This document shows positions 33,843 through 42,419 of a stretch of DNA of 64,000 nt, piece by piece. Positions within the stretch are counted from its first letter, which is position 1. Each line of letters begins with the position of its first letter. A model generated the notes under the pieces. That model was not told the DNA's origin. It made no database searches and was given only the letters and a program-made list of their open reading frames with translations. A program made the translations under genes and the position numbers. This DNA comes from RGIG995 sp045542115 (GTDB taxonomy: Bacteria > Bacillota > Clostridia > Oscillospirales > UBA644), in NCBI GenBank assembly GCA_045542115.1, contig JAZQKK010000018.1, positions 128,902-192,901 on the forward strand, written 5' to 3'.

Positions 33843-35411
33843 TTAGGCTTCTTCCACCGTTCCGGTGCGGACGGCTTCGAAGTCTTCTTCAACCTCTTTT
33901 GCGGGCTTTTTGGTGAGCAGAGATACGACCAGGATGCAAAGGCTGGAAAAGAGGAATGCGGGGAGCAGTTCGTAGATGGCGAATACGCCGCCCAGCGTGC
34001 TGATGACCAATTTCCACAGGAAGACCATTCCGGCTCCACTCACCATTCCGGCGATGGCACCGGCCTTGGTGGTGCGTTTCCAGAACAGAGAGAACAGAAC
34101 CAGCGGTCCGAAGGTTGCGCCGAATCCTGCCCAAGCAAAGGAAACGATGGAGAAGATAACGCTGTCTTCATCCAAGGCAATGACAACGCCGATGATGGCT
34201 AAAACCAAGAGGGTGATTCTGGAAATCCACATTACCTTTTTATCGGAAGCCTTCTTATTGAAGATGCCTTGATAAATGTTTTTGGCAAAGGCGGACGCGG
34301 CGATAAGCAAATACGAGTCGGAAGAGCTGATGGTTGCCGCCAAAATTCCGGCCATTACAAACCCGGCAAGAATGGCGGGCAGAGAGGAGGTTGCAAGGGT
34401 AATAAAGATATTTTCCGCGGAGGCTTTGGTCAGATGGGCAACGGGGAAGAGCTGACGGCCCATAATTCCGATGAAGACTGCTACGGCCAGAGAAAGCACG
34501 ACCCAGACCATTGCGATTCTCCGGGACTGTTTCAGTTCCTTTTCTTTGCGAATCGCCATAAAGCGGAGAAGAACTTGGGGCATTCCGAAATATCCAAGTC
34601 CCCAAGCCATCATCGAAAAGACGTTCAAAAGCCCGTATTCTGCGGCGGCACCGAAGACCGGTTTTCCGGCTTCTACCAATTGGACCTTGTCAACCGTTTC
34701 CGGCGTGGCAAGACCGAAAAATTCCAAAAATCCGGGAATCTGGTTTGCGTTTTCAATTACGGCACCCAGACCGCCGGCGTTTATCGTACCGAGGGTAACG
34801 ATAACTCCCAAGGCGACAATCATTACGATAGCCTGCATAAAGTCCGAAGCGCTTTCCGCCAGGAATCCTCCCAGCAAAGTGTACAGAAGAACGAAAACCG
34901 CTCCCAAAATCATCATCGTTACGTAGGGTGCTCCAAAAAGGGTGGAGAACAATTTTCCGCAGGTGACAAAGCAGCTTGCCGCGTAGACCGTAAAGAAAAT
35001 AAGGATAAACGCCGCGGAAATGAAAAGGATGGTTTTCTTCTTTTCCCGGAACCGGTTGGAGAAGAATTCCGGCAAGGTTATGGAATTGTTGGCCCGGATA
35101 CTGTACCGACGCAACCGCTTCGATACGATAAGCCAGTTGAAATACGTTCCCACCGCCAATCCGATGGCCGTCCAGGCCGCATCGGCAAGACCGCACCAAT
35201 AGGCGACGCCGGGTAACCCCATCAAAAGCCAGCCGCTCATATCCGAGGCTCCGGCACTCATTGCCGTGACCCAGGGACCAAGGGAACGGCCGCCCAAAAA
35301 GTATGCTTCGGAGTTTTTGTTGGCCCGTTTTGCATAAAGAATACCGATTCCGATAACGACTGCCATATAAATAACCATCGCAATCAGAATTTGTACCGTG
35401 TTTCCATTCAT
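33843..35411 (-). CDS. putP: sodium/proline symporter
   Basis: 522 residues, a 13-helix sodium:solute symporter (SSS/LeuT fold). PutP features include YFLGGRSLGPWVTAMSAGASDMSGWLLMG near the N-terminus and the segment ILAATISSSDSYLLIAASAFAKNIY with the Na2-site serines. It imports proline with sodium. ATG 35411 follows GGGAGG; a longer frame from 35444 has no ribosome site. It is a single-gene unit with its own promoter. Confidence 0.92.
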   Translation of the reverse strand: MNGNTVQILIAMVIYMAVVIGIGILYAKRANKNSEAYFLGGRSLGPWVTAMSAGASDMSGWLLMGLPGVAYWCGLADAAWTAIGLAVGTYFNWLIVSKRLRRYSIRANNSITLPEFFSNRFREKKKTILFISAAFILIFFTVYAASCFVTCGKLFSTLFGAPYVTMMILGAVFVLLYTLLGGFLAESASDFMQAIVMIVALGVIVTLGTINAGGLGAVIENANQIPGFLEFFGLATPETVDKVQLVEAGKPVFGAAAEYGLLNVFSMMAWGLGYFGMPQVLLRFMAIRKEKELKQSRRIAMVWVVLSLAVAVFIGIMGRQLFPVAHLTKASAENIFITLATSSLPAILAGFVMAGILAATISSSDSYLLIAASAFAKNIYQGIFNKKASDKKVMWISRITLLVLAIIGVVIALDEDSVIFSIVSFAWAGFGATFGPLVLFSLFWKRTTKAGAIAGMVSGAGMVFLWKLVISTLGGVFAIYELLPAFLFSSLCILVVSLLTKKPAKEVEEDFEAVRTGTVEEA

Positions 35412-35453
35412 ATGAAACCTCCCGTTTTTTGCATAATATTGCAATACTTATCT

Positions 35454-35482
35454 ATTATACCATAGATTTCTCCCATTGTCAA
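35454..35482 (-). promoter_or_regulatory. promoter of putP
   Basis: Minus strand TTGACA (35482-35477), a 17-base spacer and TATAAT (35459-35454). The rest of the divergent region 35412-35714 is AT-rich with no gene. Confidence 0.88.
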
Positions 35483-35643
35483 TGTGTAATTTGCAAAAAT
35501 TATTCAAAATGTATCATCCTTTTTATGAAGAGTTCATTGCGATAGCTCGGTTTTTTTGTTCAATATCTTTTAAAATTCTTCATTATGTTGTGGTTTTGCA
35601 AAAAACAGTAGCCGAAAAGATAAAAACTTTATCTGTTTTTATA

Positions 35644-35672
35644 TTGATTTATGAAAAAAAATATGCTATAAT
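35644..35672 (+). promoter_or_regulatory. promoter of the sugar catabolism operon
   Basis: TTGATT (35644-35649), a 17-base spacer and TATAAT (35667-35672), about 40 bases before the PIG-L gene. Confidence 0.8.
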
Positions 35673-35714
35673 GAATTTAAGATGGCGATAAGCCAAAAAA
35701 AGAGGAGGAATAGT

Positions 35715-36425
35715 ATGTATACCGTTCTTGCCATTTCCGCACATCCCGATGATGTTGAAATCGCTTGTGCCGGAACGCTTTTGAAATGCAAACAGCGGGG
35801 AGACCGGGTCGTGGTGTGTCATTTGAGTGACGGAGACCACGGTCACGTTATTATCCCCAAGGAGGAACTTTCCGTAATGCGCCAGGGGGAAGCCAAACGT
35901 GCCGGGGCGATGGGAGGGTTTGACGAAGTTATCTGGGGCGGTTTTCACGACCTTCAAATCTTTGACAACAACAAAGAAGCCCGGGATAAGGTGGTAGACG
36001 TTATTAAGCGAGTCAACCCCGATTTTATCATCACCCACAATCCTGACGACTATATGCCCGACCACACTGCCACGTCCCGGTTGGTTTTCGACGCGTGCTT
36101 TACCGCAACGTTGCCCAACTACGTTTCCGGCGTGACCGGAAATGCCAAGATGGTTCCCGTTTATTATATGGATACCTTGGCCGGGGTCAACTTTAACCCC
36201 ACCGAATACGTAGACGTAAGCCCCTTTATCGACAAAAAATTGGAAATGCTGGAATGTCACGAGTCCCAAATCGTATGGATGCGGGACCACGACCACATTG
36301 ATTTTCCCGATATGGTGAAGACTTGCAGCCGGTACCGCGGTTATCAGTGCGGCGCCGATTACGCCGAAGGCTTCCGTCAATGCCAGGTCTATCTGAAAGG
36401 TACCACCAAGCGTTATCTCCCCTGA
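35715..36425 (+). CDS. PIG-L/LmbE family deacetylase
   Basis: 236 residues. The zinc motif AHPDD (His10, Asp12, Asp13) is at the N-terminus and the third ligand lies in MPDHTATS. The family removes acetyl groups from N-acetylglucosamine-type compounds and glycoconjugates. As the first gene of a six-gene sugar operon it probably de-acylates the amino sugar before kinase and aldolase steps. ATG 35715 follows AGAGGAGG; a longer frame from 35682 is rejected. Confidence 0.9.
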   Translation: MYTVLAISAHPDDVEIACAGTLLKCKQRGDRVVVCHLSDGDHGHVIIPKEELSVMRQGEAKRAGAMGGFDEVIWGGFHDLQIFDNNKEARDKVVDVIKRVNPDFIITHNPDDYMPDHTATSRLVFDACFTATLPNYVSGVTGNAKMVPVYYMDTLAGVNFNPTEYVDVSPFIDKKLEMLECHESQIVWMRDHDHIDFPDMVKTCSRYRGYQCGADYAEGFRQCQVYLKGTTKRYLP

Positions 36426-36465
36426 ATGTGAACATTATTTATCTATATAAAAAAGGAGACTTGTT

Positions 36466-37413
36466 ATGAACTTCAACGATACCGTAAAAGGCTCTGCTCT
36501 GGAAGGCTTCTATCCCGAAGGATGGGATTTTGCCAAAATTGACGCCTGCATCGGAGACCCTGCTACCATCACCGACCGCCAGCCCCATTGGAACCCCGGC
36601 TTTACTCCTGTTCGGTGCAACAGCCTGGGCGAATTTGAAACCTATATGGGCCACGAAATGGCAATGCAGATTCGTCTTGCCAAGGAACGGGGCGAAAAAT
36701 TGGCGATGATTCTTCCCGTAGGTCCTATGGGAATGTACAAATGGGTGGTTTACTTCTTGAAAGAATGGAAGGTTGCCTGCGACCACGTATATACCTTTAA
36801 TATGGACGAATGGGCCGACGGCGACGGAAATACCCTGTCTCCCGAAGATTCCGGTTCCTTCAAATACGCGATGGAAAACGCGCTGTTCAACCCCCTGGGT
36901 GAACTGACCGTTCCCGAAAATCAGCGGAACTTCGCCACCAAAGAAAATCTTCCCACCTATCCCGGCAAGATTGCCGCGTTGAAGGCGGAAGGTGCGAAAT
37001 TGGTTCTGGTTTACGGAATCGGCAGAATGTGTCACATCGCCTTCTGGGAACCCACCTTCGCCGCGGATTATGCTACCGCCGCCGAATGGGAAAAGGTTCC
37101 CTACCGTCTGGGCGCGAAGATTCATCCTCTGACCGTGGAACAGAATGCTCTGACCAGCTTCAAATCCCGTACTACCCTCGTTCCTTGCCGCGCCAACACC
37201 ATCGGTCCCGGTCTGTTCTTGCAGGCAGACTATGCCATCGGCGGTGCGGACGGGATTCTTGGCCGCGGGATGCAGTGGCAGGGGATGTCTTTGTGGATGA
37301 CCCTTCGTCACGAAACCACGCCCTGGATTACTTCTACCTATATCCCCACCCTCGCCGGCAGACTTTTCTTCCTGGACGAATTGGCCGGTCCGTTGGTGGC
37401 TGAGTGTAACTGA
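36466..37413 (+). CDS. NagB-like (glucosamine-6-phosphate isomerase/deaminase fold) protein
   Basis: 315 residues, longer than classic NagB (about 260). The general-base region FNMDEW (111-116) is conserved. The second motif, normally GIGxxGHIAFNEP, reads GIGRMCHIAFWEP (184-196): the catalytic His is kept but Gly becomes Cys and Asn becomes Trp. So it is probably an isomerase/deaminase for a different sugar phosphate. It lies between the PIG-L deacetylase and a PfkB kinase, which fits de-acylation, phosphorylation and deamination of an unknown amino sugar. Ribosome site AAAAGGAG. Confidence 0.8.
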   Translation: MNFNDTVKGSALEGFYPEGWDFAKIDACIGDPATITDRQPHWNPGFTPVRCNSLGEFETYMGHEMAMQIRLAKERGEKLAMILPVGPMGMYKWVVYFLKEWKVACDHVYTFNMDEWADGDGNTLSPEDSGSFKYAMENALFNPLGELTVPENQRNFATKENLPTYPGKIAALKAEGAKLVLVYGIGRMCHIAFWEPTFAADYATAAEWEKVPYRLGAKIHPLTVEQNALTSFKSRTTLVPCRANTIGPGLFLQADYAIGGADGILGRGMQWQGMSLWMTLRHETTPWITSTYIPTLAGRLFFLDELAGPLVAECN

Positions 37414-37415
37414 TT

Positions 37416-38378
37416 ATGCAAGACCGGAAAGGAATTGCCGTTGTCGGCACGTTGTTGGTCGATAACATTTACGAAATCTCCGCCTATCCCGAAGAAGGGG
37501 AATTGACTCAGATTCGCTCGGTCCAACGGGCCTGCGGCGGGCTTGTTCCCAACAACGGAATCGGTCTGAAAAAAATTGCTCCCCATCTGCCCATCTATGC
37601 GGTGGGCAAGGTGGGTCCCGACGACAGTGGGAAATACGCTCTTGACCTGATGAAGAATGCCGGTCTTGATATTTCCGCGGTGAAGATTGCGGAAGGAGAG
37701 AGGACCAGTTTTACCGACGTGATGAGCGTCCCCGGAGCTCAGCGGACCTTCTTTACCTATCCCGGCGCTTGCGCCACTTTCGGGGTAGACGATATCGATT
37801 GGGACCGCTTGCCCTGTAAGATGCTTCATTTGGGGTATTTTCTTCTGTTGGAAAAAGTGGACGGGGGCGACGGATTGAAGATTCTGCAAGAGGCGAAAGC
37901 TCGGGGAATCGAAACCTCCATCGACCTTGTCAGTGAAAACAGCGACCGGTACTCTTTGGTAATTCCCTGTCTTCCGTACGTAGACAATCTTATCATTAAC
38001 GAGACCGAGGCCGGAAAACTCTGCGGAATGGACCCCACGCCGGACAATCTCCCTACAATTGCGGAGAAATTGTTGGAAATGGGAGTCCGCCAACGGGTCA
38101 TTATCCATATGCCGTCTTTGGGGCTTTGCAAGACCCGGGATTTCTTGGTGACCCTTCCGTCCGTGGCTCTGCCCAAAGGATATATCAAGGGCAAGACCGG
38201 GGCGGGCGACGCCTTCTGTTCCGGGGCGTTGATTGCCATCGAACGGGGGGCTGCCCCGGAGGAGATCCTGGAATTGGCCGAAGCGTCTGCCGTGGCTTCC
38301 CTCACCGCGCCCGATGCGGTCAGCGGAATTGGAAAAGAAGCCGAAATTCTTGAAAATATCAGAAAATTCAGTAGGTAA
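37416..38378 (+). CDS. PfkB-family carbohydrate kinase
   Basis: 320 residues of the ribokinase fold. N-terminal GTLLVDNIYEI, the glycine pair in ACGGLVPNNG and the catalytic motif GKTGAGDAFCSG (about 255-266, Asp as base) are present. It should phosphorylate a sugar or sugar phosphate with ATP. It starts 2 bases after the NagB-like gene and ends 5 bases before the aldolase. A kinase next to a class II aldolase often makes the bisphosphate that the aldolase splits. Confidence 0.9.
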   Translation: MQDRKGIAVVGTLLVDNIYEISAYPEEGELTQIRSVQRACGGLVPNNGIGLKKIAPHLPIYAVGKVGPDDSGKYALDLMKNAGLDISAVKIAEGERTSFTDVMSVPGAQRTFFTYPGACATFGVDDIDWDRLPCKMLHLGYFLLLEKVDGGDGLKILQEAKARGIETSIDLVSENSDRYSLVIPCLPYVDNLIINETEAGKLCGMDPTPDNLPTIAEKLLEMGVRQRVIIHMPSLGLCKTRDFLVTLPSVALPKGYIKGKTGAGDAFCSGALIAIERGAAPEEILELAEASAVASLTAPDAVSGIGKEAEILENIRKFSR

Positions 38379-38383
38379 TAATT

Positions 38384-39241
38384 ATGTTAGTAAATTTGAA
38401 AGAAATTCTTGAAATTGCTCAGCGGGACAATATCGCCATCGGGATGTTCAACGCCACCGGATTTGACAGCCTTCAAGCCGTCATCGCCGCTGCGGAAGAA
38501 TTGAATCAGCCGGTCATTATTGCCCACGCGGAAGTCCATAACGTGTACAACGATATCTCCATCGTCGGCCCTGCGATGGTTGCCGCCGCAAAGAACGCAA
38601 AGGTTCCCGTCTGCGTCCATCTGGACCACGGGGTTACGATGGAAATGATTTACCGTGCCCTCCGCATCGGCTTTACTTCCGTAATGATTGACGCCTCCGC
38701 CCTTCCTTACGAAGAAAACCTGGCCCTCACCAAGCAGGTGGTGGAAATGTCCCACGCGATGGGCGTCAGCGTAGAAGCGGAGTTGGGTCGTCTGGTCACC
38801 GGAGAAGCGGGAAGTAAGGAAGAAACCGACCCCACGATGAAGGCGGAAGATTTTTACACCGACCCCGCCGAAGCGGAAGCCTTCTGCAAAGAGACCGGCG
38901 TGGATGCGCTTGCCATCGCCTTCGGGACTGCCCACGGGTTCTACAACGCTCAGCCCAAACTGGACTTTGACGTGGTAAAGAACGTGGCCGCTGCCACCGG
39001 TCTTCCTTTGGTAATGCACGGAGGAAGCGGTGTGTCCGAAGAAGGCTTTAAGAACGCCATCGCCAACGGAATCCGCAAAGTCAATTATTATTCTTATATG
39101 TCCAAAGCCGGTTATGAAGCCGCCAAGGCGGAGATCAAAGCCGGAAACAGCAGTTATCTTCACGACGTGGAATTCGCCGCAATGAAAGCGATGAAGGAAG
39201 ACGTTAAACAAGCCATTCGGGTATTTGCAAACCTGAAATAA
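38384..39241 (+). CDS. class II fructose/tagatose-bisphosphate aldolase family protein
   Basis: 285 residues, the short GatY/FbaA-type zinc aldolase. Zinc ligands appear in VHLDHG and in MHGGSG, with a further His in AFGTAHG; EAELG follows the usual pattern. It should split a ketose 1,6-bisphosphate into DHAP and an aldehyde. The partner PfkB kinase is directly upstream. The stereochemistry of the substrate cannot be read from sequence. Confidence 0.92.
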   Translation: MLVNLKEILEIAQRDNIAIGMFNATGFDSLQAVIAAAEELNQPVIIAHAEVHNVYNDISIVGPAMVAAAKNAKVPVCVHLDHGVTMEMIYRALRIGFTSVMIDASALPYEENLALTKQVVEMSHAMGVSVEAELGRLVTGEAGSKEETDPTMKAEDFYTDPAEAEAFCKETGVDALAIAFGTAHGFYNAQPKLDFDVVKNVAAATGLPLVMHGGSGVSEEGFKNAIANGIRKVNYYSYMSKAGYEAAKAEIKAGNSSYLHDVEFAAMKAMKEDVKQAIRVFANLK

Positions 39242-39262
39242 TTTTCAGAGGAGAGGACAGAT

Positions 39263-40102
39263 ATGAAAAAAGGTATCAGCATTTGGTCTTTCCCCGGACA
39301 AAGCCTGGAAAAGAATTTTGCGTTGGCAAAAGACGCAGGGTTTGACGGGGTGGAAGTGGCCTTCCACGAGGACGGGGAAGTGAGTGTTCATTCCACGGAA
39401 AAAGATCTCCTTGCTGTGAAAAAGTCTGCGGAAAACAACGGGATTGAGTTGTACAGTGTGGCCGGTGGCGTCTATTGGGACCATTGGTTGACTTCCGACG
39501 ATAAGAAAGAACGGGATTTTACCAAAGACTTGGTGCGCAAACATTTGTACTGCGCCAAGGTCTTAGGGTGTGATACCATTCTCGTCGTTCCCGGTTCGGT
39601 CAACGCAGAATTTGTCGCCCCCGGGAGAGTCGTCGATTATCAAGATGCCTACGACCGCAGTCTGGAAGCTTTCCGGGAATTGAAGGAAGAAGCGGAAAAA
39701 TTGCAGGTCAACATCGGCATTGAAAACGTGTGGAACCGGTTCCTGGTTTCCCCCATTGAAATGAAGGAATTTATCGACAAGATCGACAGCCCTTACGTGG
39801 GTAGTTATTTCGACGTGGGCAACGTTCTGTTCAACGGATTCCCCGAGCACTGGATCAAGATTCTGGGCAATCGCATCAAGAAGGTGCATTTCAAGGATTA
39901 TCGGGTGGCCGCCGGCGGATTGCACGGCTTTGTGGATCTGTTGGCCGGAGACGTGAATTATCCCGCGGTAACCGAGGCTTTGAAGGCCATCGGATACGAC
40001 GGTTGGGTCTCCGCAGAAATGATTCCCAATTATACTCACTATACTGAAACCATCATCTATAACACGTCCAATGCAATGGACCGGATTTTGGGGAGAAAAT
40101 GA
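39263..40102 (+). CDS. xylose-isomerase-like sugar phosphate isomerase/epimerase
   Basis: 279 residues of the AP endonuclease 2/xylose isomerase-like TIM barrel. All four usual metal sites can be traced: Glu in IGIENVWNRF, Asp in SYFDVGNV, His in VHFKDYR and the final Glu in WVSAEM. Likely an L-ribulose-5-phosphate 3-epimerase- or hydroxypyruvate isomerase-type enzyme. It overlaps no neighbour; the Gfo/Idh gene starts 1 base after its stop. Ribosome site GAGGAGAGG. Confidence 0.88.
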   Translation: MKKGISIWSFPGQSLEKNFALAKDAGFDGVEVAFHEDGEVSVHSTEKDLLAVKKSAENNGIELYSVAGGVYWDHWLTSDDKKERDFTKDLVRKHLYCAKVLGCDTILVVPGSVNAEFVAPGRVVDYQDAYDRSLEAFRELKEEAEKLQVNIGIENVWNRFLVSPIEMKEFIDKIDSPYVGSYFDVGNVLFNGFPEHWIKILGNRIKKVHFKDYRVAAGGLHGFVDLLAGDVNYPAVTEALKAIGYDGWVSAEMIPNYTHYTETIIYNTSNAMDRILGRK

Positions 40103-40103
40103 T

Positions 40104-41078
40104 ATGCTGAAAGTAGGACTTATTGGGTGCGGCTTTATGGGAAGTATGCACGCGAACTGTTATAACAATATTCCAGATGCCAAGGTTGTGGCCGTGGCAG
40201 ACCTTCGCCGGGAAAAGGCCGAGGAGTTGGCCAAAATTTCCGGTGCTGACATTTACGAAACCGGAAAAGAATTGATTGAAAAAGCCGACGTGGACGTGAT
40301 CGACATCTGCCTTCCCACGTATCTTCACGCGGAACACGCTCTTCTGGCGATGGATAAGGTAAAATATGTGTTTGTGGAAAAACCCGTCACGTTGACCTTG
40401 GACGAAGGAAACGCCCTCATCGAAAAGGCTGCCGCCACCGGTGCTCAGGTACAGGTAGGACAGGTCATTCGGTTCTGGGATGAATACGTGGAATTGGCTA
40501 AAATCGTTTCTTCCGGAAAATACGGAAAAATTGTCAACGCCAACTTCCGCCGCATCAGCCCCCTTCCCACCTGGGGATGGGAAAGCTGGCTTTTGGATAT
40601 TTCCAAATCCGGCGGCGCCGGCCAGGACCTGCACATCCACGACGTTGACTACGTTCTCTCCATTCTGGGAGAACCGAAGAAATTCTATTCGGTGAAAACG
40701 CCCAACAACGGCTACGTGAACACGGTGATGCAGTACGATGATTGTGTGGTTGGCGTGGAAGGTACTTGGGATTTGCCTGAAAACCACCCCTTCCAGGCGA
40801 CCTTCCGGGTGGTCTTTGAAAAGGCTGTTATCGAAAACGCCGACGGAAAGTTTATGTGCTACACCGACGCCGGTGCGGAAGAAATCAAAATCGAGAAGGT
40901 CGAGGTCAAGGGCGACGGCTACAAGGGCGGAAACGTGTCTGATTTGGGCGGATATTATAACGAATTGGTTTATTTCTGCCAGAAGGCAAATGCCGGACAG
41001 TCCATCGAAAAAGCGACCGTTAAGGATGCAGTCGCTTCTCTGGAATTCCTGCTTCGGGAATTGAACTTCCAAGGTTAA
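40104..41078 (+). CDS. Gfo/Idh/MocA family oxidoreductase
   Basis: 324 residues. An N-terminal NAD(P) Rossmann domain with GLIGCGFMGSMHANCY, the catalytic lysine in VEKPVTL (about 91-97) and a C-terminal beta-sheet domain. HIHDVDYV carries the usual substrate-side histidine. It oxidises a sugar or inositol hydroxyl. Paired with the TIM isomerase upstream, it resembles inositol or keto-sugar pathways. I chose ATG 40104 after GGGGAG; an upstream start at 40071 lies inside the previous gene. The operon ends here with a terminator. Confidence 0.92.
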   Translation: MLKVGLIGCGFMGSMHANCYNNIPDAKVVAVADLRREKAEELAKISGADIYETGKELIEKADVDVIDICLPTYLHAEHALLAMDKVKYVFVEKPVTLTLDEGNALIEKAAATGAQVQVGQVIRFWDEYVELAKIVSSGKYGKIVNANFRRISPLPTWGWESWLLDISKSGGAGQDLHIHDVDYVLSILGEPKKFYSVKTPNNGYVNTVMQYDDCVVGVEGTWDLPENHPFQATFRVVFEKAVIENADGKFMCYTDAGAEEIKIEKVEVKGDGYKGGNVSDLGGYYNELVYFCQKANAGQSIEKATVKDAVASLEFLLRELNFQG

Positions 41079-41096
41079 TCAAAAAAAATAGTCCAA

Positions 41097-41128
41097 AATC
41101 TCCGGAATTTTTTCCGGAGATTTTTTTA
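41097..41128 (+). terminator. terminator of the sugar operon
   Basis: Perfect stem AATCTCCGGAA/TTCCGGAGATT followed by TTTTTT. Confidence 0.93.
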
Positions 41129-41296
41129 TACCGTTTTGGCTTATTTTAGGGTTCTGTTTTGAATTCGCGGAAATTCCCTCGTAACGTTGAACTACAATGG
41201 AAATTTTATATCTATTTGAAGGGCACGTAGACTTGTACGGGACGTTCCCCTGCGGCATAGCAGATTATATAATACATAGCTTTTGAGGAAGTGAAT

Positions 41297-42067
41297 ATGA
41301 TGAGCAGATGGAATTTTTATAATAGCGATAATAACTGTAATAAAAACGATAATAGGAAGAACCGGCAGAAGGATTGTGACGATGATAAATGGTCTTGTGG
41401 TTACGGCTGCAAAAAAGATTCTTGCGCGGATGAATGCCCCCGTGACGGAAATCGTTTAAACTGTCCCCCGGGACTCCAAGGCCCTGCCGGAGAAACCGGT
41501 CCTGCTGGTCCTCAGGGCCCCGCCGGAGAACCCGGTCCTATCGGCCCCCAGGGTCCTGCCGGTGGTGTGCTTAATTATGCAGATTTTTATGCACTGATGC
41601 CACCCGATAATGCGGCAACGGTAGCCCCGGGAACCGACGTTAGCTTCCCACAAGATGGTCCTAATAGCGGATCTGATATTTCCAGAACCGGGCCGGATTC
41701 ATTTAATCTGGCACAGATCGGAACTTATCAGATTCTGTTTGAGGTGAGTGTAGATGAGGCAGGTCAATTGATATTGACTTTGAACGGAGAGGATTTGGCA
41801 TATACTGTGGTAGGAAGAGCCACGGGTGCCTCACAAATTGTGGGGATGGCTATTGTAACAACAACGGTTATCAACTCGATTCTGACCGTTCGAAATCCCG
41901 CAGGGAATGCGGCCGCATTAACCATTACTCCCCTTGCAGGAGGAACACGGCCCGTTTCTGCACATCTCGTTATTACGCAGATTGGATATTTTTTTGCAGA
42001 CAAACTGAATTCTCAGTCGAAGGCACATTTCACTTTTTGGAATGTGCCTTTGCTTTTGTGCGGATAA
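41297..42067 (+). CDS. collagen-like surface protein (BclA/exosporium type)
   Basis: 256 residues. An Asn/Asp/Lys- and Cys-rich head (1-55) leads to about ten Gly-X-Y repeats (GLQGPAGETGPAGPQGPAGE and on), then a beta-rich C-terminal domain like the BclA trimerisation head. Such proteins coat spores or cells of Firmicutes. ATG 41297 is 6 bases after GAGGAA. The frame runs on through a terminator hairpin; the last 22 or so residues look like read-through of former non-coding DNA, so the original stop may have been lost just after the VITQIG strand. Upstream, TATATAATAC near 41268 is a possible -10 box. Confidence 0.82.
   Translation: MMSRWNFYNSDNNCNKNDNRKNRQKDCDDDKWSCGYGCKKDSCADECPRDGNRLNCPPGLQGPAGETGPAGPQGPAGEPGPIGPQGPAGGVLNYADFYALMPPDNAATVAPGTDVSFPQDGPNSGSDISRTGPDSFNLAQIGTYQILFEVSVDEAGQLILTLNGEDLAYTVVGRATGASQIVGMAIVTTTVINSILTVRNPAGNAAALTITPLAGGTRPVSAHLVITQIGYFFADKLNSQSKAHFTFWNVPLLLCG
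42020..42058 (+). terminator. terminator hairpin inside the 3' end of the collagen-like ORF
   Basis: Perfect 10-bp stem AAGGCACATT/AATGTGCCTT with an 11-base loop and a following T-rich tract (TGCTTTTG). It ends 9 bases before the stop codon of the reading frame. Confidence 0.75.
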
Positions 42068-42183
42068 AAATGCAAAAACGCAATCTGCTTATTGTTATGG
42101 AAATAGGAAACGCCTTGTAAATCCGATCGTTTCCCGGATAATCGGGTCCTCAAAAAGTCGCAAGATCTTGGGGAAAGAGGCGC

Positions 42184-42219
42184 AAAAAAATGTCAGAGCA
42201 AAGTTCACTTTGCTCTGAC
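42184..42219 (-). terminator. terminator of the original tRNA-Ser gene
   Basis: Perfect 12-bp hairpin GTCAGAGCAAAG/CTTTGCTCTGAC, followed on the minus strand by ATTTTTTTGCG. It starts 4 bases after the CCA end of the tRNA fragment, so it is most likely the native tRNA terminator that stayed on the host side. Confidence 0.88.
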
Positions 42220-42223
42220 ACGT

Positions 42224-42279
42224 TGGCGGAGAGTTAGGGATTCGAACCCTAGGTACATTTCTGTACACGACATTTCGAG
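42224..42279 (-). pseudogene. 3' half of tRNA-Ser(CGA); attachment-site scar
   Basis: On the minus strand the sequence from 42279 down reads as the anticodon loop CTCGAAA (anticodon CGA), the 3' anticodon strand TGTCG, a variable arm GTACAGAAATGTAC, the T-arm TAGGG-TTCGAAT-CCCTA, the acceptor strand ACTCTCC, G and CCA. The 5' half is missing: bases before the loop (AGCTG) cannot pair with TGTCG, and no GGAGAGT acceptor strand or D-arm is present. Identity therefore ends at the anticodon loop, a known crossover site of tyrosine integrases. The displaced 3' half next to the native terminator marks the distal end of an inserted element. Confidence 0.8.
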
Positions 42280-42341
42280 CAGCTGTAAAGCAAGCTCTCT
42301 CTGTCCCTCACTATCCCTAATTTCCGCAAATTTTAGCGAAT

Positions 42342-42414
42342 TAGTGACCGCTTTATTGCCCCTTCCGAGAAAAATGCACGGCTAATGCAAGGCCAAAGGG
42401 ACGGGCGGTCACTA
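42342..42414. repeat. 10-bp inverted repeat at the island end
   Basis: TAGTGACCGC (42342-42351) and GCGGTCACTA (42405-42414) are perfect inverted repeats 53 bases apart, close to the tRNA scar. They could be integrase arm sites or a transcription end signal for the convergent ATPase gene. The region 42280-42419 has no gene. Confidence 0.5.
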
Positions 42415-42419
42415 TTCAA

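Noticed and set aside
34269..35216. Plus-strand open frame opposite putP
   Set aside because: Very Lys/Gly/Asp-rich low-quality translation, a shadow of the symporter gene.
42224..42300. Intact tRNA-Ser gene
   Set aside because: The 5' acceptor, D-arm and 5' anticodon strand are missing, so only the 3' half can be claimed.
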